Under the pieces are notes generated by a model. That model saw only the letters and a program-made list of their open reading frames with translations, did not search any database and was not told the DNA's origin. Both the position numbers and the translations under genes were made by a program. DNA of 61,674 nucleotides from positions 1-61,674 of the forward strand of contig JABDBC010000007.1 in NCBI GenBank assembly GCA_013288825.1, given 5' to 3'. The stretch is from Chlamydiota bacterium (lineage in GTDB: Bacteria; Chlamydiota; Chlamydiia; Chlamydiales; Parachlamydiaceae). Shown here piece after piece: positions 53,242 through 61,674 of the stretch. Positions within the stretch are counted from its first letter, which is position 1, and every line of letters starts with the position of its first letter.

Positions 53242-53496
53242 ATTTACCACAGAGGATGACAGAGACCACGGAGAGAGATTGAGGAAATTGGAGAAAAATC
53301 GGCTGTAAATCGACATTTGCACTTTTACAGACTTTTTTCGGAAGAGAAAATTGTGTCCGTAAATCGACATTTGTACTTCTACAGACTTTTAACATTTAAT
53401 TTATGATAGGTAAAGACGTGTAACCCATAATGAGATTTATAGTCTCATATTTTTCTCTTCTCCTCTCCGTGGTCTCTGTGATCTCTGTGGTGAAAT
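53242..53496. repeat. Palindromic element E, copy 3, with inner direct repeats
   Basis: The outer arms are TTTACCACAGAGGATGACAG and CTGTGATCTCTGTGGTGAAA. The centre holds two direct copies, 54 bp apart, of TGTAAATCGACATTTGCACT followed by TTTACAGACTTTT (53304-53336 and 53359-53390). The element lies between the convergent kdpD and lpd genes. Confidence 0.88.
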
Positions 53497-53502
53497 CCAA
53501 TT

Positions 53503-54900
53503 TCAGGTGTGGATGGCGCGGCCTAAGGCTTGCCCACAGGCTTCTTTAATCGCTTCAGATAAAGTTGGATGTCCAAATGGACTCTCAGAAAGTTCGAAAA
53601 GGCTCATTTTTTTCTCAATCGCAACCATTCCAATCTGAATCAATTCAGAAGCTTGTGCTCCTAAAATATGCATGCCGATTAATTTCTTTTCTGGACCAGT
53701 CCCTATCACTTTCACAAGGCCATCTTCATCCCCATTGCTACGTGTGCGAGGGTTTCCGCGGAAGGCAGCTGTGCCTATTACGATTTCTAATCCCATGTTG
53801 CGGGCTTCTTTTTCTGTTAAACCGACAGCAGCAACTTCAGGATGTGTGTAGATAATATTCGGAATGGCCATATAGTTTACATGGGCTTGTTTACCTGCGA
53901 GTAGATCTGCCAGGACACATCCTTCTTCTGAGGCTCTGTGTGCAAGCATGGGGCCTTCAATTAGGTCTCCAATGGCGTACAAATGTGGTATTGAGGTCAT
54001 GAAGCGATTGTCTACTGTTACAAACCCTCGATTCAACACGACTCCGAGCTCTTGCAAACCTAATCCTTGAATATATGGGCGCCTTCCAACAGCCACCAAA
54101 ACTACGTCAGCATTTATTGTTGTTTGTTTATCGCCGTTTGCTACTTGGATTGAGTAGTGTTCGTTTTCTTTTTTTCCTCCGGTGACTTTTGTTCCTAGGA
54201 AAAAACCGATCCCTTGTTTTTTTAATAGCTGTAAGAGGTTTTTGCTGAGTGTCTGATCCATTGCGATGCAAATCTGATCCAACATTTCAACAATCGTCAC
54301 TTCCGAACCAAGCCGGTTATAAACGGAGGCCAGTTCGACCCCTATGACACCTCCTCCAATCACCAAAAGGCGTTTTGGTACAGAACTCAAACATAAGGCT
54401 CCTGTTGAAGAGACGATTTGTTTTTCATCATAGGGTAAAAACGGGAGAGCAATGGATTCAGAGCCAGTTGCAAGGATGATATTTTCACATTCAATTTCTC
54501 GTTTGCCATCTTTTAACTCAACTTCAATTTTTTGTGACGACATGACGCGAGCTGTGCCCAATATTGATTCAATCGAATGTCGCTTAAATAGTGCTGCTAC
54601 ACCTTGTGTAAGCCCTTTTACCACTTGGTCTTTTCGCTGCATCATAGTTGAAAAATCAAATGAGAGATCTTTGCAGCTGATCCCATGCTTTCCGCTGTTA
54701 TGCTTAAACCAGAAATAGTGTTCAGAAGATTGCAACAGAGCTTTTGAAGGGATGCAGCCGACGTTGAGGCAAGTTCCTCCTAAACTTTGTGATTTTTCAA
54801 TGCATGCCACTTTCATGCCATTTTGGGCTGCTCGAATGGCTGCAACATAGCCGCCAGGACCCGATCCAATCACGACAAGATCATAATCGCGTTTCTTCAT
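53503..54900 (-). CDS. lpdA: Dihydrolipoyl dehydrogenase (E3)
   Basis: Flavoprotein that reoxidises dihydrolipoyl groups of 2-oxo acid dehydrogenase complexes. The 465-residue protein has the FAD-binding GSGPGGYVAAIRAAQ, the redox-active disulfide C44/C49 in GGTCLNVGCIPSK, the NAD-binding GGGVIGVELASVYNRLG, and the C-terminal dimerisation domain with the catalytic HILG and FGHPTLSE segments. It lies downstream of sucA-sucB on the same strand, separated by palindrome D copy 2, so it probably serves the 2-oxoglutarate dehydrogenase complex. The start is the ATG at 54900. Confidence 0.96.
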   Translation of the reverse strand: MKKRDYDLVVIGSGPGGYVAAIRAAQNGMKVACIEKSQSLGGTCLNVGCIPSKALLQSSEHYFWFKHNSGKHGISCKDLSFDFSTMMQRKDQVVKGLTQGVAALFKRHSIESILGTARVMSSQKIEVELKDGKREIECENIILATGSESIALPFLPYDEKQIVSSTGALCLSSVPKRLLVIGGGVIGVELASVYNRLGSEVTIVEMLDQICIAMDQTLSKNLLQLLKKQGIGFFLGTKVTGGKKENEHYSIQVANGDKQTTINADVVLVAVGRRPYIQGLGLQELGVVLNRGFVTVDNRFMTSIPHLYAIGDLIEGPMLAHRASEEGCVLADLLAGKQAHVNYMAIPNIIYTHPEVAAVGLTEKEARNMGLEIVIGTAAFRGNPRTRSNGDEDGLVKVIGTGPEKKLIGMHILGAQASELIQIGMVAIEKKMSLFELSESPFGHPTLSEAIKEACGQALGRAIHT

Positions 54901-54970
54901 ATTTGCTCACCTCTTTAAATAGCAAATTCCACAAAAACGTAAAAATTAACAGAGATGTAGACATACGCAT

Positions 54971-55213
54971 CAGACTAAGGTATGAAACGTCCCCGAGTAG
55001 AAAAGTAACAGGATGTGCATGATCAGGCAGGATATGAAGGATAGCAAGCATCCTCTTGTAATTCAAAAGAATTTCCAATGGATCTAAGGCCTCCCGGCCT
55101 TAGATCCATTGGAAATTCTTTGGATATCAAGAGGATGCTTGCTATCCTTCATATCCTGCCTGATCATGCACATCCTGTTACTTTTCTACTCGGACTTTTC
55201 ATACCTTAGTCTG
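54971..55213. repeat. Palindromic element D, copy 2, inside the suc-lpd block
   Basis: A 243-bp inverted repeat with outer arms CAGACTAAGGTATGAAA and TTTCATACCTTAGTCTG. The middle arms AAAAGTAACAGGATGTGCAT and AGGATAGCAAGCATCCTC are shared with copy 1. The inner arm TTTCCAATGGATCTAAGG pairs with CCTTAGATCCATTGGAAA and has changed in step on both sides relative to copy 1. Confidence 0.93.
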
Positions 55214-55267
55214 AAGCATAAGCCTACAAATCCTGTTACTTTCAAAGTTTTAGCGGATTGCTGCTTT

Positions 55268-56467
55268 CTATACGTCCAAAACTAGTCTAGCGGGATCTTC
55301 GAGGAAATTTTTGATTTCCACAAGAAACATAACCGCTTCTTTTCCATCTACGATTCGGTGATCATAAGTTAGTGCCAGATACATCATGGGTCTGATTACA
55401 ATCTGGTCGTTGATCACCACGGCTCTTTTTTCAATTTTGTGCATTCCTAAGATGCCCGATTGCGGAGGATTCAAAATGGGGGTGGACAAAAGGGATCCAA
55501 ATACGCCTCCATTTGTAATAGTGAAGCTCCCTCCCTGTAAATCGTCGTATTGAATTCCCCCTTCACGAGCTTTCCGAGCATGGCGTTCTATAGCTCCTTC
55601 GATTTCAGCAAATGATAACTGCTCACAGTTGCGCACGACAGGCACCATCAGCCCGCGATCACTAGAAACTGCCACGCCGATATCGTAATATTCCCTGTGT
55701 ACAATTTCATCTTGATCAATATATGAATTTAGATCAGGACACTTATGTAAGGCCGCTACGGTTGCTTTAATGAAAAAAGACATGAATCCAAGCTTCACTC
55801 CATGTTCTTTCAAAAATAGCTCTTTATACTTTTCCCGAAGTAAAAGGACTTGTGACATATCAACTTCGTTGAAAGTCGTAAGCATGGCGCTGCTGTGCTG
55901 TGCCTCAAGAAGCCTCCTGCCGATGACTTGTCTGATTTTTGTCATCTTTTTTCGAGTTTCAACGCGATCTTTAACTGGCTGAGGTGTTGTTGAAGCAGGT
56001 TTTGCTTCTGTTTGTTCCATTTTGGGAGAAGTGTGTTGTGGTTGTGATGGAGGGGATTTTAGAGTTTCCTTAATGTATTCTTCGCGAGATTGTCGGCCTC
56101 CAATTTCAGAAGGTATGGCTTGTGCAGGTTGTGGCGAGCGGGTCTCGATAGGAGTTGGTTTCGGTGTTAGGGTTTGTTTTTCTTTTTCTGTTGGAGTCTC
56201 GATTTTCTTGGTAGGTTGGGCTGCAGCTTTAGCGTCGGAGTCGATTTTGCCGATAACCTGTCCGATTTCGACCTTATCACCCGGGGACACTGAATAGCTA
56301 ACAATTCCAGCTTGCTGTGCGTAAAGAACTTGATTTACTTTATCTGTTTCAAGTTCAAGCAGCTCATCATCCATGTTCACTTGAGAGCCAGAGGGCTTTA
56401 ATATGGCCCCCACGGTTGCTTCAGTAATAGATTCTCCCATTGAAGGGACTTTGATTTCGACAGTCAT
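55268..56467 (-). CDS. sucB: Dihydrolipoyl succinyltransferase (E2 of 2-oxoglutarate dehydrogenase)
   Basis: Transfers the succinyl group to CoA. The 399-residue protein has an N-terminal lipoyl domain with the lipoylated K43 in ELETDKVNQ, a Pro/Thr-rich linker that makes up about residues 78-165, a short or atypical E3-binding segment, and the catalytic acyltransferase domain (from [19 protein letters not shown]) with H370 and D374 in [10 protein letters not shown]. It overlaps the sucA stop by 4 bp (ATGA), so translation is coupled. It is upstream of lpd, with palindrome D in between. The start is the ATG at 56467. Confidence 0.96.
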   Translation of the reverse strand: MTVEIKVPSMGESITEATVGAILKPSGSQVNMDDELLELETDKVNQVLYAQQAGIVSYSVSPGDKVEIGQVIGKIDSDAKAAAQPTKKIETPTEKEKQTLTPKPTPIETRSPQPAQAIPSEIGGRQSREEYIKETLKSPPSQPQHTSPKMEQTEAKPASTTPQPVKDRVETRKKMTKIRQVIGRRLLEAQHSSAMLTTFNEVDMSQVLLLREKYKELFLKEHGVKLGFMSFFIKATVAALHKCPDLNSYIDQDEIVHREYYDIGVAVSSDRGLMVPVVRNCEQLSFAEIEGAIERHARKAREGGIQYDDLQGGSFTITNGGVFGSLLSTPILNPPQSGILGMHKIEKRAVVINDQIVIRPMMYLALTYDHRIVDGKEAVMFLVEIKNFLEDPARLVLDV

Positions 56468-59211
56468 ATCTTTTCTCCGAAGACAGCAGACAGAATTTCT
56501 GCGTGCTGTTTTTTGTGCAATGCATGCGACCCAACTGCTGGGGAAGCACTTCGTTTTCTTCCTATATATTTCAATGAGGCTGTTGTGGGAAGAATTTCAT
56601 TAATTTGAGGTTGAATAAATCCCCATGCGCCCATATTACTTGGCTCTTCTTGCACCCAGAAGTACTCCGTGGCTGAAGAATATTGTTCGAGAAGTTGTTG
56701 CAAATCATGTTTTTGAAATGGATAGAGTTGTTCAATTCGAATGATCGCTAGATTTGTCACTTTTCGTTTTTCCCTTTCAGCAATCAGATCGTAGTAAATG
56801 CGTCCGCAGCAGAATGCAACTTTCTTGATACCTTTATTGCTTTCTACACTTTCTTGTTGAGGATCATCCAATATCTCTTGGAATCTCCCTTTGGTGAAGT
56901 CTTCAACATTGCTTACACATGCAGGATGTCGCAGTAGCCCTTTGGGGGTAAATACGATCAAAGGTTTATTCTGGGTGGATAAAGCTTGTCGGCGAAGCAA
57001 ATGGAAAAATTGTGCTGGTGTCGTTGGATTAACAACGCGCATATTATCTTCCCCACAGAGTAGTAAAAACCTTTCCATGCGCCCTGAAGAATGTTCTGGA
57101 CCTTGCCCTTCATACCCGTGTGGCAAGAGTAGCGTCAAACCAAATTTCTGACCCCATTTCTGTTCTGCCGTGGAGATATATTGGTCTATCATGATTTGAG
57201 CCCCATTACAGAAATCTCCGAATTGGGCTTCCCAAAGGACTAGGGCTTCAGGGAATGCACAGCTGTAACCAAATTCAAAGCCCAGGACGGCAAACTCAGA
57301 TAGGGGTGAATTGATAACATCAAAGCGACCTTGATCACTTTTTAAATTCTTCAGAGGGCAATAGGCTTGCTCTTTGACCTGATCCATCCAAATGGCATGC
57401 CGATGGCTGAAAGTCCCCCTTCGGCTATCTTGCCCGGACAATCGTACATCAATACCTTCCCAGAGCAAAGTCCCATAAGCAAGAAGTTCGCCCATTCCCC
57501 AGTCGAAAGGTTTCGACTTTTCGCCACCCAGAACCATTGTAAGCCTTTCTTGTACCAATGCGTGTAGTTTGGGGTGAATATCAAAACCAGGAGGGACGGT
57601 AGAGATCTTTTCAGCAACCTCTTTTAAAATCTCTTTAGATACTGCTGTATTGATTTGTTTGGGGGAATGATTTGTTTTTTTAGATCCTTCTAGAGTAGGT
57701 ATTTTTGGCTTGTTGAAAGAGTCTTTACTCTCTTGTAGAGATTGCTGTAAACCTTGTGTGAATTCTTTTTCCAGAGATTCAACAATGTGCTGTTCCGTGA
57801 TTCCTTGATGAACTAATTGATCGCGGTATAGTTCACGGATCGGTTTTTTCTTGCGGATGATTTGATATTCCAAGGGTTGGGTATAGGCAGGTTCATCCGA
57901 TTCATTGTGGCCATATTTGCGGTAGCATACCAGGTCGATAAAGACGTCGCAGTGGAATTTCTGCCTTAATTCTACAGCGATATTTGTGACATGAACAGCT
58001 TCCTCTGGATCTTCTGCGTTAACATGAAACACTGGAACATCAAAAGCCCGAGCGATATCTGTGCAATAACGTGTGGAACGGCTTTCTTCAGGAATGGCAG
58101 TGAATCCGATTTGATTGTTAATGACGATGTGGATTGTACCACCAGTGGAATAGCCGGCTAATCCAGATAATTCCATTGTTTCATAGACAACCCCTTGTCC
58201 GGTGACTGCAGCATCACCGTGAATCAAAATGGGGATGACGCAATTATCTCCCTTGCCATCTCCTATTTTAATTTGTCTGGCTTTAACTTGTCCCTCGACG
58301 ACAGGGTATACGGATTCAAGATGGCTTGGATTGGGCGCGAGAGAGATTTGAACAGTTTTGCCTGCAGGAGTTGTGACTTCAGAGGAGAATCCTTTGTGGT
58401 ACTTGACGTCGCTGCTCCCCTCAAAAGCATTTTGAATATATCCTTCTTCAAATTCAGAAAAAATGTCAGCATGAGATTTGTTCAAGATATTGCTCAAGAC
58501 GTTTAAACGCCCTCTATGTGCCATTCCGATCAAAAATTGTTCTAACCCCATTTGACTTCCGGTTTCTACGATAGCTTCTAACATGGGAATAAGCGTCTCA
58601 GCCCCTTCCAAAGAGAACCGCTTTTGTCCAGTAAACTTTGTTTGTAGAAAGGACTCAAATAACTCTGAGCGATTGAGCTGATGGAGGATCATTTTCTTTT
58701 GTTCGATCCCTTTTTCTACAGTGTTTTGATTGGACTCAATTTTATTTCGGAGCCATCCTTTGATATTGGCATCTTTGATTTCCATGTACTCGATCCCAAT
58801 TTTATTGCAGTAGTAGGATTTCAAAGTCTTGATGATCTCTGCAAGGGATGCTATCGGTGTAGGTAATAATCCGCAGGTAGGGGTTTGTTTTGTAAGGTCT
58901 TCTTTCGAAAATCCGAGTGTTTCGAGATTTAGTTGCCAGGGTTCTTGAATGGATTGCGTTGTAATGGGATTGATGTCTGCATAGAGATGCCCATAAGTTC
59001 GGTATGCTTCAATGAGATTAAAAACTTTTAGGTCCGAAGAGAGCTGTTCAGTTTTTTCCAAGGGTGGAGATGGATGTTTTGGTTGTGCATCGACAGATTC
59101 AAGGGTTTGGAAGACGCGCTGCCAAGATTGATCGAGACTAGCAGGATCTGCGAGGAATCTTTTGTAAACGTCTTCCAAAAGAGATAGGTTATCTGGGCTT
59201 GTGTCTAGCAT
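56464..59211 (-). CDS. sucA: 2-oxoglutarate dehydrogenase E1
   Basis: Thiamine-diphosphate-dependent decarboxylase of the TCA-cycle complex. The 915-residue protein is of usual length. Signatures include the N-terminal helix that docks to the complex ([18 protein letters not shown]), the active-site segment [20 protein letters not shown], the ThDP motif near [13 protein letters not shown]...INNQIGFT and [17 protein letters not shown]. It is translationally coupled to sucB by an ATGA overlap. Upstream lies palindrome A copy 2, almost touching the start codon. The start is the ATG at 59211. Confidence 0.97.
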   Translation of the reverse strand: MLDTSPDNLSLLEDVYKRFLADPASLDQSWQRVFQTLESVDAQPKHPSPPLEKTEQLSSDLKVFNLIEAYRTYGHLYADINPITTQSIQEPWQLNLETLGFSKEDLTKQTPTCGLLPTPIASLAEIIKTLKSYYCNKIGIEYMEIKDANIKGWLRNKIESNQNTVEKGIEQKKMILHQLNRSELFESFLQTKFTGQKRFSLEGAETLIPMLEAIVETGSQMGLEQFLIGMAHRGRLNVLSNILNKSHADIFSEFEEGYIQNAFEGSSDVKYHKGFSSEVTTPAGKTVQISLAPNPSHLESVYPVVEGQVKARQIKIGDGKGDNCVIPILIHGDAAVTGQGVVYETMELSGLAGYSTGGTIHIVINNQIGFTAIPEESRSTRYCTDIARAFDVPVFHVNAEDPEEAVHVTNIAVELRQKFHCDVFIDLVCYRKYGHNESDEPAYTQPLEYQIIRKKKPIRELYRDQLVHQGITEQHIVESLEKEFTQGLQQSLQESKDSFNKPKIPTLEGSKKTNHSPKQINTAVSKEILKEVAEKISTVPPGFDIHPKLHALVQERLTMVLGGEKSKPFDWGMGELLAYGTLLWEGIDVRLSGQDSRRGTFSHRHAIWMDQVKEQAYCPLKNLKSDQGRFDVINSPLSEFAVLGFEFGYSCAFPEALVLWEAQFGDFCNGAQIMIDQYISTAEQKWGQKFGLTLLLPHGYEGQGPEHSSGRMERFLLLCGEDNMRVVNPTTPAQFFHLLRRQALSTQNKPLIVFTPKGLLRHPACVSNVEDFTKGRFQEILDDPQQESVESNKGIKKVAFCCGRIYYDLIAEREKRKVTNLAIIRIEQLYPFQKHDLQQLLEQYSSATEYFWVQEEPSNMGAWGFIQPQINEILPTTASLKYIGRKRSASPAVGSHALHKKQHAEILSAVFGEKI

Positions 59212-59228
59212 GGTGTCAGCTCACATAT

Positions 59229-59632
59229 CCTGTGGAGGTAATAGCAGAAGTGCCACCTCATCAGGCCAACGGCCTGACGTATAAAAGCCTAGGGCACCGC
59301 CCTAGGTGTTGATATACACATGTTTTTCAGGCTGAAAGCCTGACGTATAGCTATACGTCAGGCTTTCAGCCTGAAAAAACGTCTACATAATACCTAGGGC
59401 GGTGCCCTAGTACACTGTAAGGTAAATCCGTCCAAGTAAAAACTTCGCGAAAGCTCCCGCGGTTGAACGATCGTAAGTCACCCAATATTAGCAATATGGG
59501 GTGACTTACGATCGATTCAACCCCGGGGCTTTTGCGGAGTTTTTACTGGCACGGATTTACCTTACAGTGTAAGGCTTTTATACGTCAGGCCGTTGGCCTG
59601 AAGATGTAGCACTTCTGCAATTACCTCTGTGG
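59229..59632. repeat. Palindromic element A, copy 2, interrupted by element B
   Basis: The outer arms include CCTGTGGAGGTAAT, GCAGAAGTGCCACC and GGCCAACGGCCTGACGTAT with their complements at the right. The centre is TATAGCTATA. The right arm is split after CCTAG by element B (59411-59571) and continues at AGGCTTTTATACG. Without the insert the A sequence is restored with one AG duplicated. Confidence 0.9.
59411..59571. mobile_element. Palindromic element B inserted in element A (MITE-like, non-coding)
   Basis: A 161-bp near-perfect palindrome from TACACTGTAAGGTAAATCCG to CGGATTTACCTTACAGTGTA, with its centre at ATATTAGCAATAT. It is flanked by a direct AG repeat (59409-59410 and 59572-59573) that fits a 2-bp target duplication. 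It encodes no protein, so any mobilisation would need enzymes supplied elsewhere. Confidence 0.75.
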
Positions 59633-59780
59633 GTACCTGACATTTACTAGGATATTATTTATTTTTAAAGAGAAATTTCAAGATGGGGTCACGGATGAGG
59701 AGTTAAAAACAATTCGTTCTTAACCATATAGATGATAAGCCTCAGAGATGACATCATTTCTAAAATAGGGACTTAAATCA

Positions 59781-59990
59781 GATGGATTAAAATGGGACCA
59801 AGAAAGGACATAAGGGACAAGGGACCTAAAGGACATAAGGGACGTAAAGGACTTTAAAGGACAAGGGACATAAGGGACAAAGAACATTTGTTGTCCCTTA
59901 TGTCCCTTGTCCTTTAAAGTCCTTTACGTCCCTTATGTCCTTTAGGTCCCTTGTCCCTTATGTCCTTTCTTGGTCCCATTTTAATCCATC
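59781..59990. repeat. Palindromic element H (GGAC-rich)
   Basis: A 210-bp near-perfect palindrome with a 10-nt loop (AGAACATTTG). Each arm is built from words such as AAAGGACATAAGGGACAA and GGGACCTAAAGGAC. The ends are GATGGATTAAAATGGGACC and its complement. Apart from this, 59633-60088 shows nothing recognisable. Confidence 0.93.
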
Positions 59991-60088
59991 AGTGACTAGC
60001 AACTTGCATTAATATACTAACGAGCAGCGATATATCGAACATCAAACAAATCACAGCTTATGAAAGTTTACATTATTCTGTTTAATTC

Positions 60089-60118
60089 TTGACTATTATA
60101 TGTTTTTTATACTAAAAT
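60089..60118 (+). promoter_or_regulatory. Putative promoter of the gene at 60151
   Basis: TTGACT (60089-60094) and TAAAAT (60113-60118) are 18 nt apart in a very AT-rich stretch. TATACT, overlapping just upstream, is a worse-spaced alternative. Moderate support only. Confidence 0.45.
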
Positions 60119-60150
60119 GATATTTAATAATTTAACAAAAGTTGAGAATA

Positions 60151-61626
60151 ATGACTGTTAATGCGTACCTTCCTGCTTCTTACCAAAAAAATACCGTGTC
60201 GGGTAACTTAAAAAGTCTCTGGGCAATTACACCCGCATGGCATAATCTTCGACAAGTCATTCCCTCGCTGCAAACACAACATGCGCTACACAATATTAAG
60301 GCTCGTTCCTTTAAACATCTCATTGCTGCAATATTGCTTTTTATTCCGGTTGTTAGCTTTCTTATTGTTATTTTCTTGCGATGCATTGGAAATATTAATA
60401 CAAAAGATTTTGATAAGATCAATGTATTAACTCTTGGTCAAAATGCTTTGGATGCTCTGGATTTAGAAAAAAAAGAAAAAGGTCTAGGCGAAATACGCCT
60501 TTGGAGAAGTGCATCCGGGGCCATTTTAGATCGTTTTGGAGGCTCTATTGACAACTGGAAAAGAGAGTCGGATCCAGCCGCAGAAAAAATGCAGGGATAT
60601 AATTTATCGGCAGCAGGTCGATTATTTGCTAGAAACCTTCGTCGACAGCCTACCCCAACCGAAACACGCCTAGCCATGATGTTAGACGAAGCAGTAGATC
60701 TTCAACAACCGGATGGCATTAAAATAGCACATGAAAGATTAGATAACCTGAAGAAGGGTGAAGAATTTCTTATATATGGCGGAGTTCCTGGTCACGCGAT
60801 GATTCATCGCATTGAATGTATCGATGAGGGTATTCTAGAATTAACTACTTATAATTCAGGAATAGGTTCATGGCACGCAGGAAGAGAGCAGAGCAGTACA
60901 GGCACAAAAATCTTAAAAGGATATCATCCCATTAATAAGAAAAGTCTAAAGATGTTTGAGACATATCAAAAAGAAGAATTCATAAAATCATCAGTCCCTA
61001 AAGTATGCACCCATCTTGTCAAAAGAAACCTGAACAAAAAAGAGCTTTTCGAATTTTTAATAACAGCAACAGAAAACGCTCTGATCCCTTCCGACTTTCT
61101 CACGCGGAGTTGGCCTGCAAGCCAGGTTGAGCAAGAAATGAATGGAAAAATCAAGAAACTCTATGAAGGCATAAATAAATTATCTAATGAAGGATCGTCT
61201 ATTCCAGATGAAGTGCATCCTGTCGAATGGCGACGCGCTCAACGTTCAGGCTTTTGTGTATCCCGATCTTTATTTGCTGTTTATTTCCATCTACTTATCC
61301 AAAATGTTAAGGTAAGTGCTCGAACTAGCGACTTAGGGAACTCAAAGGCATTAAATGTCGCCATGGAAGCAGCTAAAAATGAATTTAAGAAAAATCACTT
61401 GAAGCAAAAAACAACATATTTACTGGCTGTTTTTGCCAAAATTCAACAATCCAGGCCCACCAAATTACTGTCTGTACAATTTTTAAATAATATTAATTTA
61501 GCCGTGAAAAAATATTGGATAAAACGTCAAGATTTACTTACTGAAAGTGAAAATATGGAATACAAGTCGATTTTTTGGAATATTTCGCAATATATAATCG
61601 AGATGAAATCTAAAAGTCACCAATAA
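60151..61626 (+). CDS. Membrane-anchored protein of unknown function, possible cysteine-hydrolase-like
   Basis: The protein has 491 residues from the ATG at 60151; a TTG at 60142 is in frame but less likely. A single hydrophobic segment (HLIAAILLFIPVVSFLIVIF) lies near residues 55-78. The rest is soluble. Three motifs stand out: GGVPGHAMIHRIEC and LTTYNSGIGSW in the middle, and AQRSGFCVSRSLFAVYF near residue 370. The order His, acidic/Asn, Gln, Cys recalls clan CE cysteine peptidases and acetyltransferases, but the Gln-Cys spacing is one short and I do not recognise the family. A secreted effector role is inference. The promoter at 60089 is close by. Confidence 0.6.
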   Translation: MTVNAYLPASYQKNTVSGNLKSLWAITPAWHNLRQVIPSLQTQHALHNIKARSFKHLIAAILLFIPVVSFLIVIFLRCIGNINTKDFDKINVLTLGQNALDALDLEKKEKGLGEIRLWRSASGAILDRFGGSIDNWKRESDPAAEKMQGYNLSAAGRLFARNLRRQPTPTETRLAMMLDEAVDLQQPDGIKIAHERLDNLKKGEEFLIYGGVPGHAMIHRIECIDEGILELTTYNSGIGSWHAGREQSSTGTKILKGYHPINKKSLKMFETYQKEEFIKSSVPKVCTHLVKRNLNKKELFEFLITATENALIPSDFLTRSWPASQVEQEMNGKIKKLYEGINKLSNEGSSIPDEVHPVEWRRAQRSGFCVSRSLFAVYFHLLIQNVKVSARTSDLGNSKALNVAMEAAKNEFKKNHLKQKTTYLLAVFAKIQQSRPTKLLSVQFLNNINLAVKKYWIKRQDLLTESENMEYKSIFWNISQYIIEMKSKSHQ

Positions 61627-61674
61627 AGATTCTCCCATTCACATGTCTTTGCTAGTTTGATTGCTATATTTCTT

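Noticed and set aside
53304-53390. Direct repeats in E3 considered as a CRISPR array
   Set aside because: There are two copies only, with a single intervening segment and no cas genes.
59229-59632. Palindrome A as a terminator of sucA
   Set aside because: It lies upstream of the sucA start, not behind its stop, and has no T-run. A terminator role is not supported there.

Overview
The window looks like a chromosome segment of a Chlamydiota bacterium, probably an environmental amoeba-associated or Waddlia/Criblamydia-like lineage rather than Chlamydia itself. The evidence is the gene repertoire and local order: pepA next to ssb, a chlamydial-type DnaG, asd, a sucA-sucB-lpd set and several conserved chlamydial-type hypotheticals. 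The family placement is inference. There is no rRNA, no CRISPR array and no phage. One tRNA (Pro, CGG) is present.

Layout. 43-1860 is dnaG (minus). 1936-10681 holds two giant paralogous minus-strand proteins (1429 and 1302 aa) with LysM-like repeats, a kinase-like DLHxxN...FDTD signature and nearly identical promoters. 11352-15680 is a polymorphic-toxin island: a 5'-truncated RHS tip, its probable immunity gene and a CPCC-domain protein. 15936-22245 holds an HTH regulator, a three-gene block with two DUF115/MptE-like proteins (one fused to MORN/YwqK repeats), and tRNA-Pro. 22392-25811 holds an orphan antitoxin, a TerC-family protein, a Nif3-like protein, rpiA and a DUF151 protein.

25892-32108 is the most exciting locus: a class I lanthipeptide cluster on the minus strand. 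It has a full-length LanB dehydratase, a small precursor with a FNLD-like leader and four C-terminal cysteines, an intact LanC, and a second LanC that has lost every zinc and catalytic ligand. No transporter, protease or immunity gene is adjacent. comM/yifB lies just upstream.

33858-45767 holds an SH3b-domain secreted protein, an MFS-like transporter, two toxin-antitoxin modules (hicAB with a frameshifted hicA, and an RHH/Doc pair, each with a clear operator dyad), a PiT phosphate transporter with its DUF47 partner, ppiA, asd, pepA, ssb and a truncated haemoglobin. 45833-53223 is kdpFABC plus a KdpD whose kinase module is degenerate; no kdpE is present. 53503-59211 is lpd, sucB and sucA. 60151-61626 is a membrane-anchored protein of unknown function.

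Between genes lie at least eight families of long palindromic elements (called A to H here, 90 to 490 bp). Several families have two or three copies. One palindrome is inserted inside another with a 2-bp duplication. The two arms of one copy match each other better than they match the arms of another copy. Two sit inside operons (kdpB-kdpC and sucB-lpd), and one supplies the stop codon of dnaG. These elements, the lanthipeptide cluster and the giant paralogs are the parts most worth follow-up.
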